Assembly (NCBI GenBank): GCA_007118975.1 | Contig: SKQO01000029.1 | Location: forward strand, 1-51,779 | Direction: 5' to 3' | Origin: Halobacteriales archaeon | GTDB lineage: Archaea > Halobacteriota > Halobacteria > Halobacteriales > SKNY01 | Length of the DNA: 51,779 nucleotides | In this document: positions 21,559 to 30,182 of the stretch, one piece after another | How positions within the stretch are numbered: position 1 is the first letter of the stretch | Layout of the letters: each line of letters opens with the position of its first letter | Notes under the pieces: model-generated | Told to the model about the DNA's origin: nothing | The model's input: the letters and a program-made list of their open reading frames with translations, nothing else | Database searches by the model: none | Program-made: the position numbers and the translations under genes

Positions 21559-23265
21559 ATGAATCGTCAACACGGAACACCCCGACTAAACGTCTGGTTC
21601 GCCGTAGCCATCGCACTAGTCATCATTGGGATGGTCGCAGGAATCAGTATGCTGGCACCGCCGGGAACCGGCGATTCACCCGGGACCGGGGTCGAATTCG
21701 TCGAGGTAGCGGAGGACAGTGGCTTTGTCTACAATGCGAACGACCACAACCAGATGGGCAATAGCCGGGCCGGCGTTTACGTTAGTGACGTCACAAACAA
21801 CGGCTACCCCGATCTCCTGGCGATCGGCGGCGACGAACCGGTCCTCTTCCTGAATACCGGGGGGGAATTCGAGCGCTCCGACGCGATACCACCAATCGAC
21901 GCAACCGTTAACTCGGCCGTATTCTTCGATCAAAACGGCAATGGCTGGGACGACCTCCTAATATTACCCCGACACGATGCACCGATCTTTCTAGCAAACG
22001 ACGGTGGTGAGTTCGAACACCGTGACGTCGGACTTGACGACATCCAGCTCAGAATACCAGTGGCCGCCTCCGTCGCCGACTACAATCAAAACGGATGCCT
22101 TGACGTCTTCGTCGCCCAAAACGGTGACTGGCGACGACACCTGCCGATGAAGGAGCAACGAGCCCGGGATCTGTCGAGAGGTGGCGATATCCCGAGCGAA
22201 ATTGCCGTCGAAGAGGACAACGGCAACCCGAACTACTTGTTCGAGGGCGACTGCGACGCGGGCACGTTCACCGACGTCACCACAGACGTCGGTATCGATG
22301 GCGAGCGGTGGTCAATGGCGACGAGCTTCACCGACTTTACTGGCAATGGCTATCCCGACATCCACGAGGCGAATGATTTCAACTACGACATCCTGTGGGT
22401 GAACCAGGCCGGAGAAGGATTCTTGCGCGAACAGATATTGCGCACCAATCGCCACGCGATGTCTTCCGAGGTCGCCGACTTTAGCGGGAACGGACAGATG
22501 GATATCTTCGTGACGAACATCCACTTCAAGCAGCAAGTAGGTGCAAAGCAAATCCTCGATTCGATAGACAATTCCGGGAACAACCTCTTGATCAACCGGA
22601 ACGGCACGTTTAGCACCGAAGAACACGATTACAACGTTCGCGATGGCGGCTGGGGGTGGGCAGCCGTCACAACTGATTTTGATAACACGGGTGAACTCGA
22701 TCTGATTCATACCACCCACCATGAGTTGAATATGACCGATCCGGAGAAATCCGTGCTGACGCACCCCAGAGTGTGGATACGGGACGGCGATAGGTTTGCG
22801 CGTGCAGAACCATCCGAGGGAGGGTTTATCCCCCAAAACGGGCGTGGACTGGCAACCTTGGATTACAACCGGAACGGAAAGGAAGATCTCGTCACCACCA
22901 ATCTCGACGGAGCGTACAAACTCTATGAAAACAGGGGCGGAAGCGGTCAATGGTTACAGATTGCGGTCAAAGACGATCAGGATGCCACGGTGCACGGGGC
23001 GCAGGTAACGGTACGTTACCGGACCAGTGGGACGGATGGGCACGAGCACCACCTCGTCACGAAAGCACGCACCGATCTTCTCTCGCAGAGTACCCGGGTC
23101 CATCACATCGGGCTGGGCGATGCGACGCAGGCGACGGTCGAGGTCACTTGGCCGGACGGCGAGGTTCGGACGTTCGATGGCGTCGATGCCAACCAGCGCA
23201 TCGCCGTGTATCCGAATGGGACCCTCAAGACCCAATCCGCTCACGGCAACGGACTGTCCGACTAG
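21559..23265 (+). CDS. CRTAC1-family protein (FG-GAP repeats plus ASPIC/UnbV domain)
   Basis: A 568-residue membrane-anchored exoprotein. After MNRQHGTPRLNVW a single helix (FAVAIALVIIGMVAGISML) anchors it. Then come at least seven calcium-loop repeats of FG-GAP type: DVTNNGYPDLLAIG, DQNGNGWDDLLIL, DYNQNGCLDVFVAQ, DFTGNGYPDIHEAND, DFSGNGQMDIFVTN, DFDNTGELDLIHT and DYNRNGKEDLVTTN. The C-terminal ASPIC/UnbV domain is at about 460-560 (STRVHHIGLGDATQATVEVT, WPDGEVRTFDGVDANQRI). The propeller probably binds calcium or sugars at the surface; UnbV-like domains are common in Planctomycetes-type exoproteins. ATG 21559 is preferred over upstream TTG codons. It is the intact paralogue of the decayed gene on the other strand, sharing the repeat order. 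Confidence 0.9.
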   Translation: MNRQHGTPRLNVWFAVAIALVIIGMVAGISMLAPPGTGDSPGTGVEFVEVAEDSGFVYNANDHNQMGNSRAGVYVSDVTNNGYPDLLAIGGDEPVLFLNTGGEFERSDAIPPIDATVNSAVFFDQNGNGWDDLLILPRHDAPIFLANDGGEFEHRDVGLDDIQLRIPVAASVADYNQNGCLDVFVAQNGDWRRHLPMKEQRARDLSRGGDIPSEIAVEEDNGNPNYLFEGDCDAGTFTDVTTDVGIDGERWSMATSFTDFTGNGYPDIHEANDFNYDILWVNQAGEGFLREQILRTNRHAMSSEVADFSGNGQMDIFVTNIHFKQQVGAKQILDSIDNSGNNLLINRNGTFSTEEHDYNVRDGGWGWAAVTTDFDNTGELDLIHTTHHELNMTDPEKSVLTHPRVWIRDGDRFARAEPSEGGFIPQNGRGLATLDYNRNGKEDLVTTNLDGAYKLYENRGGSGQWLQIAVKDDQDATVHGAQVTVRYRTSGTDGHEHHLVTKARTDLLSQSTRVHHIGLGDATQATVEVTWPDGEVRTFDGVDANQRIAVYPNGTLKTQSAHGNGLSD

Positions 23266-23292
23266 GGTCTTTTCGCGTCGAATCAAGGGCAG

Positions 23293-23560
23293 TCATCCTG
23301 AATCATAGCTCCACTCGAGTTTCAAAATGCGGGGACTGTGGGGCCTTTCAAGCCGTCTGCGGAAATCGGTCACCCCCGACCGATAACCTTGACATCCTCC
23401 TCCGCGTAAACACGGAGGAATCCTGAGCGTTGGAGATTTCAGGTTTGCAGTTCCACCGACCCCCGACACGGTGAGAACTCGCCTGGGGTTCACGGACAGA
23501 GCGGGTGGGACTGCTGGGAGTGTCAAGCCCCCGGTACTCCTATCCTCCATCGTGTTCTGA
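23293..23560 (-). mobile_element. IS200/IS605 (TnpB-type) right-end remnant
   Basis: At 23388-23423 the sequence carries the characteristic right end of haloarchaeal TnpB elements, read on the minus strand as GGATTCCTCC, a GTGTTTACGC loop, GGAGGAGGATGTCAAGG. The stem pairs the GGAGG and CCTCC runs. Just before it on the same strand, a frame ALSVNPRRVLTV then NLKSPTLR resembles the variable C-terminus of haloarchaeal TnpB (consensus of the type VSAKRVVEAGSP-LK). The rest of tnpB and tnpA is missing. In intact elements this end also specifies the guide (omega or re) RNA. The element is therefore a dead end remnant whose TnpB domain cannot be made. Confidence 0.55.
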
Positions 23561-24411
23561 CTCCCAGAGTTGTGTTTGCCTCGTGGGAGTCCGGCAGATC
23601 ACGACGGACTCGGAGTTACTTTTCGTGGTGCTTCCAAGCAGTCGGGCACTGCATCGGTTCATTATAGGCACCGACCGTTCACCTGACTGGTTCCGATTAC
23701 TGTCTGATTGCTTGGGGGCGGACAGACCGCCATCGCAGGACTCGTGGGAATCGCTCCGTTCCCAGCCTGATTCCTACCCATACGTAGGGTTGCCTGTCAC
23801 TTCAAAACACGGATTGTGAAATCTCGGACTGGCTATCCCAGCGTGGAGTCTTTCCGAGTTGTCGGATTCATCCTGCGGCTCAAGCGGCAAGGATTCTCCT
23901 TGCTCTTGATAATCCAAGCCACGACAACGGTTACTACCGGATTATTCGGCTATCACCATCGAGCTAGATGGGCGTTCGGTGGATCGTGCACCGGTGGACC
24001 GCCCAGATCCGGTACCCGATCTGTGTTAGCGCCGTGGGGACGGCAGTACTTCGCTGAGGGATCGGGAGGGATACCTTGGAGTCACCCCGATCCTGCCAAC
24101 TCCATGAAAGGAACCGAGCTGTCGACAGCTGGGGTATCATCAATCTCCTCCACACTGTACAAAGTATAGACAGCCCGGTCCGTACCCGAGAGATTAATGA
24201 AGGCAATCGGACTCGGCCTAACCACTCGAATTACTGTTGCCCTACCGGAAGAATGTCTACCCGCGGAGAAAGTCGTATGCCCAGTGGCTCAACCCGAAAG
24301 CTGTTCAAGGGTGCTTAAGCCGTTATCATTACGGATCAGATATTCGTCGCCCGGCTGGAGGGAGCAGGGTACGAACGCAAACATCATACCGAACAACCCG
24401 AGACGGGGCAT
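23561..24411. other. No recognised gene, 850 bases; probably decayed insertion material
   Basis: Plus-strand frames (for example 23505-23819) lack acidic coding character. Cytosine- and thymine-rich stretches with CCCCCGG and TTGCTTGGGGGCGG do not match a family I know. At 24170-24420 short frames on both strands are noise. The region may be the body of one or more lost insertion elements next to the TnpB end. A TATA-like element for the oxidoreductase at 24412 is not obvious. Confidence 0.35.
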
Positions 24412-25380
24412 ATGACACCGAATCTCAACGCCGCCGTCGTCGGCTGCGGTGGTGCCGGATCAAACCATGCGCGGGGATACGAACTGGCGGAAGGGGTCGA
24501 TCTAGTCGCAGTGTGTGACCTGGACGAAACACGAGCACGCAAGCTCGCCGAGGAGCACGGTGTTCGGTCGTTCACCGAGCAGGCATCCATGCACGAGGAG
24601 ACACGTCCCGATATCGTCTCCGTCGCAACACCGGAGGCTCATCACGTAGCGCCGGCCATCACCGCACTCGAGGCCGACGCCCACGTCCTCTGCGAGAAAA
24701 TCTTCGCTCACTCGCTCGAGGCTGGCCGGGAAATGGTGGATGCTGTGGAACGGGCCAATCGGACACTGGCCGTAGACTACAATTACCGACACATCCCGGT
24801 TTTCGAGCGGCTGATCGATGCCACCCAGGACGGTGAGCTCGGCGAGGTTCGGTTGGTATCGATGGAAGTCAACGCGTTCTGCTGGCATCACGCCCTCGAC
24901 CTGTTGCGCGCCCTCCTGGGCGAGCCGAGGACGGTACAAGCGACGCTCGATCGGGACGATCAGTGGGCGTTCTGGGAGTACCACGACGAGTTGCTTTACG
25001 TCCCGGCACCCACTGCCGCGGCTACGCTGACGTTTCGCGACGGCTCGATCGCCTCTATCGGGGCGTCGCAACACGGCGGCGGTCCGGACGAGCAGATGAT
25101 CGACCTGACGATCCGGGGGGCAGACGGCCGGGCGGGCGTGACCGGTGTTCGGATTGAAGACACGTCGGGGAAACCGATTGATGCGGCGCTGGTCGACGAA
25201 CTGGCCGCGTGTGAGCCGATCACCCTGGCGCAATCGTTCCATCGATCGGTCGACGCGTTCGTGACGGCCGTACGAGCTGGGTCGCCGCCACCAACCACCG
25301 GCCACGACGGGCTGGCGGTGATGGAGATCGAGCGGGCTGTCGTCGAGGCTGCTCGCACGGGGAAAAGGGTCGAACCATGA
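24412..25380 (+). CDS. Gfo/Idh/MocA-family oxidoreductase
   Basis: NAD(P)-dependent sugar oxidoreductase of 322 residues. The N-terminal Rossmann domain begins NAAVVGCGGAGSNHARGYEL. The characteristic second motif, normally EKP, reads VLCEKIFAHSLEAGREMV: the lysine is kept but proline is isoleucine. The C-terminal domain carries the catalytic-site histidine region FCWHHALDLLRALLGE (H-x-x-D pattern) and the fold's strand FRDGSIASIGASQHGGG. It is slightly short for the family (usually 330-400). It overlaps the next gene (isomerase/epimerase) by ATGA, so they are translationally coupled and probably act on the same sugar. The substrate cannot be deduced. Confidence 0.85.
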   Translation: MTPNLNAAVVGCGGAGSNHARGYELAEGVDLVAVCDLDETRARKLAEEHGVRSFTEQASMHEETRPDIVSVATPEAHHVAPAITALEADAHVLCEKIFAHSLEAGREMVDAVERANRTLAVDYNYRHIPVFERLIDATQDGELGEVRLVSMEVNAFCWHHALDLLRALLGEPRTVQATLDRDDQWAFWEYHDELLYVPAPTAAATLTFRDGSIASIGASQHGGGPDEQMIDLTIRGADGRAGVTGVRIEDTSGKPIDAALVDELAACEPITLAQSFHRSVDAFVTAVRAGSPPPTTGHDGLAVMEIERAVVEAARTGKRVEP

Positions 25381-26159
25381 ACATCGCCGGGTCGACGTTG
25401 CTGGCCACGCGCGTGGATCTTCCGGCAGCATGTGACCGACTGGCCACATTGGGCTTCACGCGAGTCGATATCGGCGTCCTCGAGGGATGGGCACATCTGG
25501 ATCCGTCCCGGATCGCAGCCGATACCGAGTGGGCGATCGATCGACTTAGAAGTGCCTGTCGTCGTGCCGACCTCGAACCGGTCGCCTTCAACGCCAATCC
25601 GGGGGACGCCTCCACTGACGTGCAGGCTGAACGAATGGCCGCACTCGCGGCGGTGGGAGAGGCTCTCGGTGTCGAAGTTGCGACGGTTAACGCAGCGCCG
25701 ACGAGCGAACCGCTGGCCACTGATCTCGAGCGCCTCGACCGATTGGTGGCGGCGGTGGCGGAGTACGACATGACTCTCGCTGTGGAGGGCCACCAGGGAA
25801 CGCACACCGAAAATCCGGCCGTCGCCCGCAAGTACGTCGAGACGGTTCCGGGACTCGCGTTCACGCTCGATCCCGGCCACTTTGCCATCGGCGAGTACTG
25901 GGAGGATGGGAGCGGGTACGACCCGCTTCTCGAACATACTGCCCACGTTCATCTGCGGCAAGCAAATCGATCCAACATCCAGGTACTTGACGAAGCCGGT
26001 ATCATCGATGTCGACGACGTTATCACCAGACTCCGGTCGACCGGGTACGACGCTACCCTGTCGGTTGAATACGTCGATACACTGGTTGACGAGGAATATA
26101 CTCGCCTCGAGGAGGCCGCACGGTCGATGCGGGGTGAACTGACCCGCGCACTGAACTGA
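25377..26159 (+). CDS. Sugar phosphate isomerase/epimerase (xylose isomerase-like TIM barrel)
   Basis: A 260-residue TIM-barrel enzyme of the AP endonuclease 2 superfamily that probably isomerises or epimerises a free or phosphorylated sugar or keto-sugar. Metal-ligand positions in the right order are visible: glutamate in TLAVEGHQGTHTENP, aspartate and histidine in AFTLDPGHFAIGEYWED, histidine in AHVHLRQANRSN and glutamate in TLSVEYVDT. The length matches the short IolE/Hyi-like members. It shares a four-base overlap with the upstream Gfo/Idh gene, the combination typical of inositol- or amino-sugar-like degradation operons. It ends 139 bases before the convergent nirK gene. Confidence 0.82.
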   Translation: MNIAGSTLLATRVDLPAACDRLATLGFTRVDIGVLEGWAHLDPSRIAADTEWAIDRLRSACRRADLEPVAFNANPGDASTDVQAERMAALAAVGEALGVEVATVNAAPTSEPLATDLERLDRLVAAVAEYDMTLAVEGHQGTHTENPAVARKYVETVPGLAFTLDPGHFAIGEYWEDGSGYDPLLEHTAHVHLRQANRSNIQVLDEAGIIDVDDVITRLRSTGYDATLSVEYVDTLVDEEYTRLEEAARSMRGELTRALN

Positions 26160-26298
26160 GCTCCACTCCCACCCCCCGACTTCGTTTACACGCCGAACAC
26201 TTCCAACCGCTCCAGAAGATAGCTCCGTACCAACCGTTGGTCGGCCTGCACGATACGCTCAACTGAATCGTGCCCGAAATGCCCACGCTGGAGAACGC

Positions 26299-27396
26299 TC
26301 AGGGGTCGGGATTGTAGATGTCCTCGTTGGGCTCGCCCTCGACGTCGATGGTTGCCACCAACCCCTTGTGGACGACCCGGCTGAGTGCGTGATCGACCAG
26401 GAAAATCGGGCCCGGGACCTTCAGGTCCATCGTCCCGAACGAGGTCGTTCCTGCCGCGGCTGCCGTCCCTTCGATGTACCGGGCAGGCTCGGAGAGCACG
26501 TCACCGTCGCGATACCATTTGCTCCAGACGTTGCCGATCGGATGCGGCCCACTGGTGAGGTTCGGACCACCGTTACACCAGTAGACACGAACGGTTTCGC
26601 CGACCTCTGCGTGGAGCGGTCCCCCCGCTCCGTCCTCCGTGAACCGCCCGGCTTCCCCGTTGAAGAGCACGTACGTCGGGTCTTCATTCCGTGCACTGAA
26701 GGCATCCCAGTGGTGGTGGCCCGCCTCGCCGGGTGCTCCCTCGCTGTAGAGTTCGTGCTGACCGAAGTAGAACTCCCGGTCGACAGCCGGAAGGCCGTCC
26801 TCGGGTTCCACTAGGATTGTTCCGAACATGCCGAGACTGATGTGCTGGTCGTGGTGGCCCGGGGCACAGTGGTAGATGTGTGCACCAGGATACATCGTTT
26901 TGAACTCGATTTCGACCGGGCCATCGCCCGGTGCGATGGTCGTGTCGACCGCACCACCGCCCGGCCCATACACGGCGTGGAAGTCCACGTTGTGGATGTC
27001 GACGTTGTGTTCCTCGGGCACGTCGAAGGTCAGGTGGATCGTATCACCCACGCGACACCGGAACATCGGCCCCGGGATCTGACCCTCGAAGGTCATATAC
27101 CGGGTGGTCACGCCCGGCTCGATCTCCGCAACCGCCTCCACAGTCTCGAGCGTCCACTCGTGGCGCCGCGGTTCGTCCCAATCGACCGGATCCGGAACGT
27201 CCGTCGGATCCGCAGCAATCGAGTCGACATCGACTGCTCGAGCGTCCGGAAGGCCCTCGTTTGCCGCATTCTCTTTCGCTGGAGGATCTTCATCCGCCGA
27301 CTCACCTAGTATGCCCAGACATCCCGCCTGCATGCCAACTGCGCTCGCGCCGCCGAGTGCGATGAATCGCCGCCGGCCGAGTTGTGAAGTATCCAT
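26299..27396 (-). CDS. nirK: Copper-containing nitrite reductase NirK
   Basis: Reduces nitrite to nitric oxide outside the membrane. From ATG 27396 it is 365 residues with a twin-arginine signal (LGRRRFIALGGASAVGMQA) and lipobox cysteine C26. Two cupredoxin domains follow. Copper ligands are in the right order: H135 (type 1) and D138, H140 (type 2) in VDIHNVDFHAVYG; H176 (type 2) and C177 (type 1) in IYHCAPGHHDQH; H185 and M190 (type 1) in HDQHISLGMFG; the second domain keeps the catalytic-His region SGPHPIGNVWSKWYRDG and the C-terminal DHALSR. All residues expected for activity seem present. It stands alone; no nor or nos genes are in the window. A TATA-like promoter lies about 100 bases upstream. 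Confidence 0.96.
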   Translation of the reverse strand: MDTSQLGRRRFIALGGASAVGMQAGCLGILGESADEDPPAKENAANEGLPDARAVDVDSIAADPTDVPDPVDWDEPRRHEWTLETVEAVAEIEPGVTTRYMTFEGQIPGPMFRCRVGDTIHLTFDVPEEHNVDIHNVDFHAVYGPGGGAVDTTIAPGDGPVEIEFKTMYPGAHIYHCAPGHHDQHISLGMFGTILVEPEDGLPAVDREFYFGQHELYSEGAPGEAGHHHWDAFSARNEDPTYVLFNGEAGRFTEDGAGGPLHAEVGETVRVYWCNGGPNLTSGPHPIGNVWSKWYRDGDVLSEPARYIEGTAAAAGTTSFGTMDLKVPGPIFLVDHALSRVVHKGLVATIDVEGEPNEDIYNPDP

Positions 27397-27484
27397 TGTC
27401 TGTGATTGATCATTGGCGTCAGTTGGGTTAAGGCGGGATGCCAGTTCCCGGGCCGTGGAAACGGTCCGCGAAGATGTTCGGCTC

Positions 27485-27500
27485 GGGCTTTTTAAATGCA
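27485..27500 (-). promoter_or_regulatory. TATA-like promoter of nirK
   Basis: Minus-strand TGCATTTAAAAAGCCC has the haloarchaeal TATA pattern. It sits about 95-100 bases before the nirK ATG (27396), giving a leader of about 70 bases rather than a leaderless message; binding sites for an oxygen or nitrate regulator could lie there, but none is recognised. Confidence 0.4.
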
Positions 27501-28019
27501 AAGTGGTACGACTACAACCGAACTATCGACCGGATTGATTTGTAATGTTTGCCAGGAGCACTGACTACCGAACGCGGACCAACCGCATGGAGGTCGATCA
27601 TCCGGCGCCTTCTGGATATGATGGATTTGGTCAACGATGTTGTCGTGTGGGCGTTTCATCGAGAACAGCCAGTCCAAGCCGCGGACAGGCAAGGATTCTG
27701 GGCCGTCCAATCGAATCAAGGAACGTGGAGCCCGGTATCGTAGCACCACCAGACGAATGAGGACGTCCCGGCGACCGAGGTCCTCGTCTGTTTGGTGACA
27801 CACCACACGAGACTCCCAGTACCTCATAAATGCCGGCGAGGGACGGCAGGCCCAACTGGCGGAGGGTGAAATCACCTCGTGTAGTGGCCGGTGTTCGGTC
27901 GACTGTAGACAGTGATCCGGGTATGGATTACCATCCACTTAACGACGGTTCTTTCCTGATACGCTTGCACGTTGACACGAGCATCCACGACCCCGGGGCA
28001 GAGGAAGGAGCCATGATCG
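27501..28019. other. Intergenic, 519 bases, between nirK and the GLUG protein
   Basis: A plus-strand frame at 27549-27743 contains WRSIIRRLLDMMDLVNDVVV and FWAVQSNQGTW, with hydrophobic and coding-like character; it may be a remnant of a small protein, but there is no start signal and I do not call it. The GLUG gene's ribosome-binding site (GAGGAAGGAG, 28001-28010) lies at the right end. Nothing else is recognised. Confidence 0.35.
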
Positions 28020-29627
28020 ATGGCAAATGACGGTAACAGTTCGACGGAAGGGAACGGGAAATCGAATCGATCCAGGCGGGGGTTCATTGGAATCGTGGGG
28101 ACCGGAATCGGGGCGGGGGTCATGATCGGCCCGTCGGGTGGGGAGCGTGACATCGCCGCCCCGGATCCGGAGGAGTACTCGCAAATTCTCGACCGGATGC
28201 CGGGCACTGGTGACCCGGACGACCCCTATATCATCTCGAAACTGCGACAGCTCCAGGCAATCGAGGGGGATCGGACGGGGTATTTCGAGCTGGGAAGCTC
28301 CATCGATGCGGCACCGACGGCGACCTGGAACGGGGGGAACCCGAATCCAGCCGGGTTCGTGCCGATCTCGCAGTTTTCCGGGGCTCTGGACGGGAACGGG
28401 CACGAAATCGACGAGCTCACGATCAATCGCCCCGAAGTGGATCAGATTGGGTTGATCGGGCTCCTCGAAGCAGGCCGTATCGTCGACGTTGGCCTCGTGG
28501 ATGCCACCGTCCGCGGGAACGATTCGGTGGGCGTCCTCGTCGGCGAGACCGCCCTGGGTAATATCGTGCACGACGTGAGCGCCTCAGGGACAGTCACTGG
28601 GACCGTCGGTGTCGGCGGCCTGATCGGGACGAATCCCGATCACACCCCGGTCGAGGCCGCTGCTGCGGCCGTCGAGGTTGCCGGCACCTCATCCGTCGGC
28701 GGTCTCCTGGGAGAATGTTCGACGATGAGTAATGTTAGCGGCGCCACAGCTACTGGAGACGTCGTCGGAGAGCACAACGTCGGGGGACTCGTCGGGTGGC
28801 TCGACGAAAGCGAGATCTCGGAATCGTACGCGACCGGACATGTGTGCGGGGAGACGGCCACCGGGGGGCTCGTGGGCGCGACCGAAAACGATGTCGAGAT
28901 AACTTCCGCAGCAGCAACTGGAGACGTACAGGGTGTTACATCAGTCGGTGGGCTCGTCGGGGACAGTTCAGACACTCGGTTCGATTCGGGGCTCGCCACC
29001 GGGACCGTTCTCGGAACGAATGCGGTTGGCGGGTTTGTGGGATCGACGAGCTGGGGCGACCGACTGACACACTCGGTCGCCACGGGGTCGGTACGCGGCG
29101 ACACGGCAGTCGGTGGGCTCGTGGGCCGCCAGTGGGACGGAACTGTGGAGGCCTCCTATGCAGTCGGTGCTGTCACAGGTGCGGAGAACGTGGGCGGGTT
29201 GGTCGGTTGCCTCGACGAGTTGTCAACAGTTACGGACGCCTACACGATGGGATCGGTCAGCGGCACTTCGGTGGTCGGTGGCCTGATCGGTTCAGTGGCT
29301 GCGAGTTCCGTCGCGTCCACGTACGCGGTGGGACCTGTCGTTGGCGAGGATGACGTGGGTGGACTGGTGGGCCACGCGAACGACACCCGTGATGTCGCTG
29401 ACTCCTACTGGGACGTTCCCGCAACCGGCCTGACGGACAGCGATGGCGGGACCGGGATTGGAGAGCTCGACGACGATGCACCGGCACGCGACATGGTTGG
29501 AGCTGCAGCTGCCGAGACCATGTCCACGTTCGACTTCACGGCGGTGTGGGAAACTATCGAGGATCCGGCTGATTATCCCGTATTGCGGGCGATCGACAGT
29601 GAGGAACAGCTCGAAGATCGCGCCTGA
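28020..29627 (+). CDS. Tat-exported surface protein with GLUG repeats
   Basis: A 535-residue exported protein. The Tat signal is RSRRGFIGIVGTGIGAGVMIG (one hydrophobic core). A polymorphic region (about 50-150) is followed by about nine to ten repeats of roughly 33 residues ending in the GLUG-type motif (VGGLVG, VGGLLG, TGGLVG, VGGFVG) from about 175 to 460, each with a variable alternating Val/Ala-Thr-Gly strand (SYATGHV, SAAATGDV). These form a right-handed beta-helix such as in adhesins or immunogenic surface proteins. Near the C-terminus a non-repeat domain (TDSDGGTGIGELDDDAPARD) ends in a short acidic tail. It has no anchor, so it may be released or bound by a partner. The ATG at 28020 has GAGGAAGGAG upstream. 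Confidence 0.85.
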   Translation: MANDGNSSTEGNGKSNRSRRGFIGIVGTGIGAGVMIGPSGGERDIAAPDPEEYSQILDRMPGTGDPDDPYIISKLRQLQAIEGDRTGYFELGSSIDAAPTATWNGGNPNPAGFVPISQFSGALDGNGHEIDELTINRPEVDQIGLIGLLEAGRIVDVGLVDATVRGNDSVGVLVGETALGNIVHDVSASGTVTGTVGVGGLIGTNPDHTPVEAAAAAVEVAGTSSVGGLLGECSTMSNVSGATATGDVVGEHNVGGLVGWLDESEISESYATGHVCGETATGGLVGATENDVEITSAAATGDVQGVTSVGGLVGDSSDTRFDSGLATGTVLGTNAVGGFVGSTSWGDRLTHSVATGSVRGDTAVGGLVGRQWDGTVEASYAVGAVTGAENVGGLVGCLDELSTVTDAYTMGSVSGTSVVGGLIGSVAASSVASTYAVGPVVGEDDVGGLVGHANDTRDVADSYWDVPATGLTDSDGGTGIGELDDDAPARDMVGAAAAETMSTFDFTAVWETIEDPADYPVLRAIDSEEQLEDRA

Positions 29628-29737
29628 CCGAGCGAAGCGTTACCAAATGTTGTGAGATTTCTCGAACGCATACCCTCGAGAAGTGACTGCCTCAGACGGA
29701 ACGTAACAACCTGGAAGCTGACTGCGCGACGGCGCGT

Positions 29738-30028
29738 ATGCCGATGGAACTCCGGCGCGTTTACCTGGGATCTGCCGTCCGGATGGCGTTCGCACTGGTC
29801 ATCGCGAACGGTGCAATCCTGGCGCTCCCGATGATCTGGTACTGGATCGACACGGGGACGTGGGTGACGGGGTTCGAAATGGGGCCGGGGATGTTTGCGA
29901 TCGGTGCCCTCTTTTCGATCGTTGGCTCCGCAATCGCGACAGCCATCGTTGCCGCTGTGTTCGTGGTGGTCTACAAGGTGGTCGCGCGTAACTGGGGCGG
30001 TGTCGAAGTAAGTCCCTCCGGACCATAG
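29738..30028 (+). CDS. Small two-helix membrane protein
   Basis: A 96-residue protein with two long hydrophobic stretches: AVRMAFALVIANGAILALPM at about 13-32 and GPGMFAIGALFSIVGSAIAT continuing into IVAAVFVVVYKV at about 49-79. The C-terminus is cytoplasmic-looking (ARNWGGVEVSPSGP). The RRVYLGSAVRMAF start and GGVEV end recall DUF3566-type haloarchaeal membrane proteins, but I am not sure. ATGs at 29738 and 29744 are possible. It lies between the GLUG protein and an SDR on the same strand with gaps of over 100 bases, so it is probably its own transcription unit. Confidence 0.6.
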   Translation: MPMELRRVYLGSAVRMAFALVIANGAILALPMIWYWIDTGTWVTGFEMGPGMFAIGALFSIVGSAIATAIVAAVFVVVYKVVARNWGGVEVSPSGP

Positions 30029-30182
30029 CCAGCGTAACACTGCGGCGCATGATTCGGGGGGACCCGAGGTATCGGCCAGGGTTGATGGACCGTAGTTGGG
30101 CGACAGACGACTTGCTGGCTGGGGACCATCGAGCCGGGCCATCCCAAGTATTATGCCTCGAATCGGACCTGTTCGGGTCAGG

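Noticed and set aside
23293..24411. A functional TnpB or insertion sequence
   Set aside because: Only the right-end motif and a short C-terminal-like frame are seen; no tnpA, no zinc finger CxxC motifs and no RuvC residues were found.
27492..27938. A 148-codon minus-strand frame upstream of nirK
   Set aside because: Proline- and cysteine-rich with no haloarchaeal coding bias; it crosses the nirK promoter.
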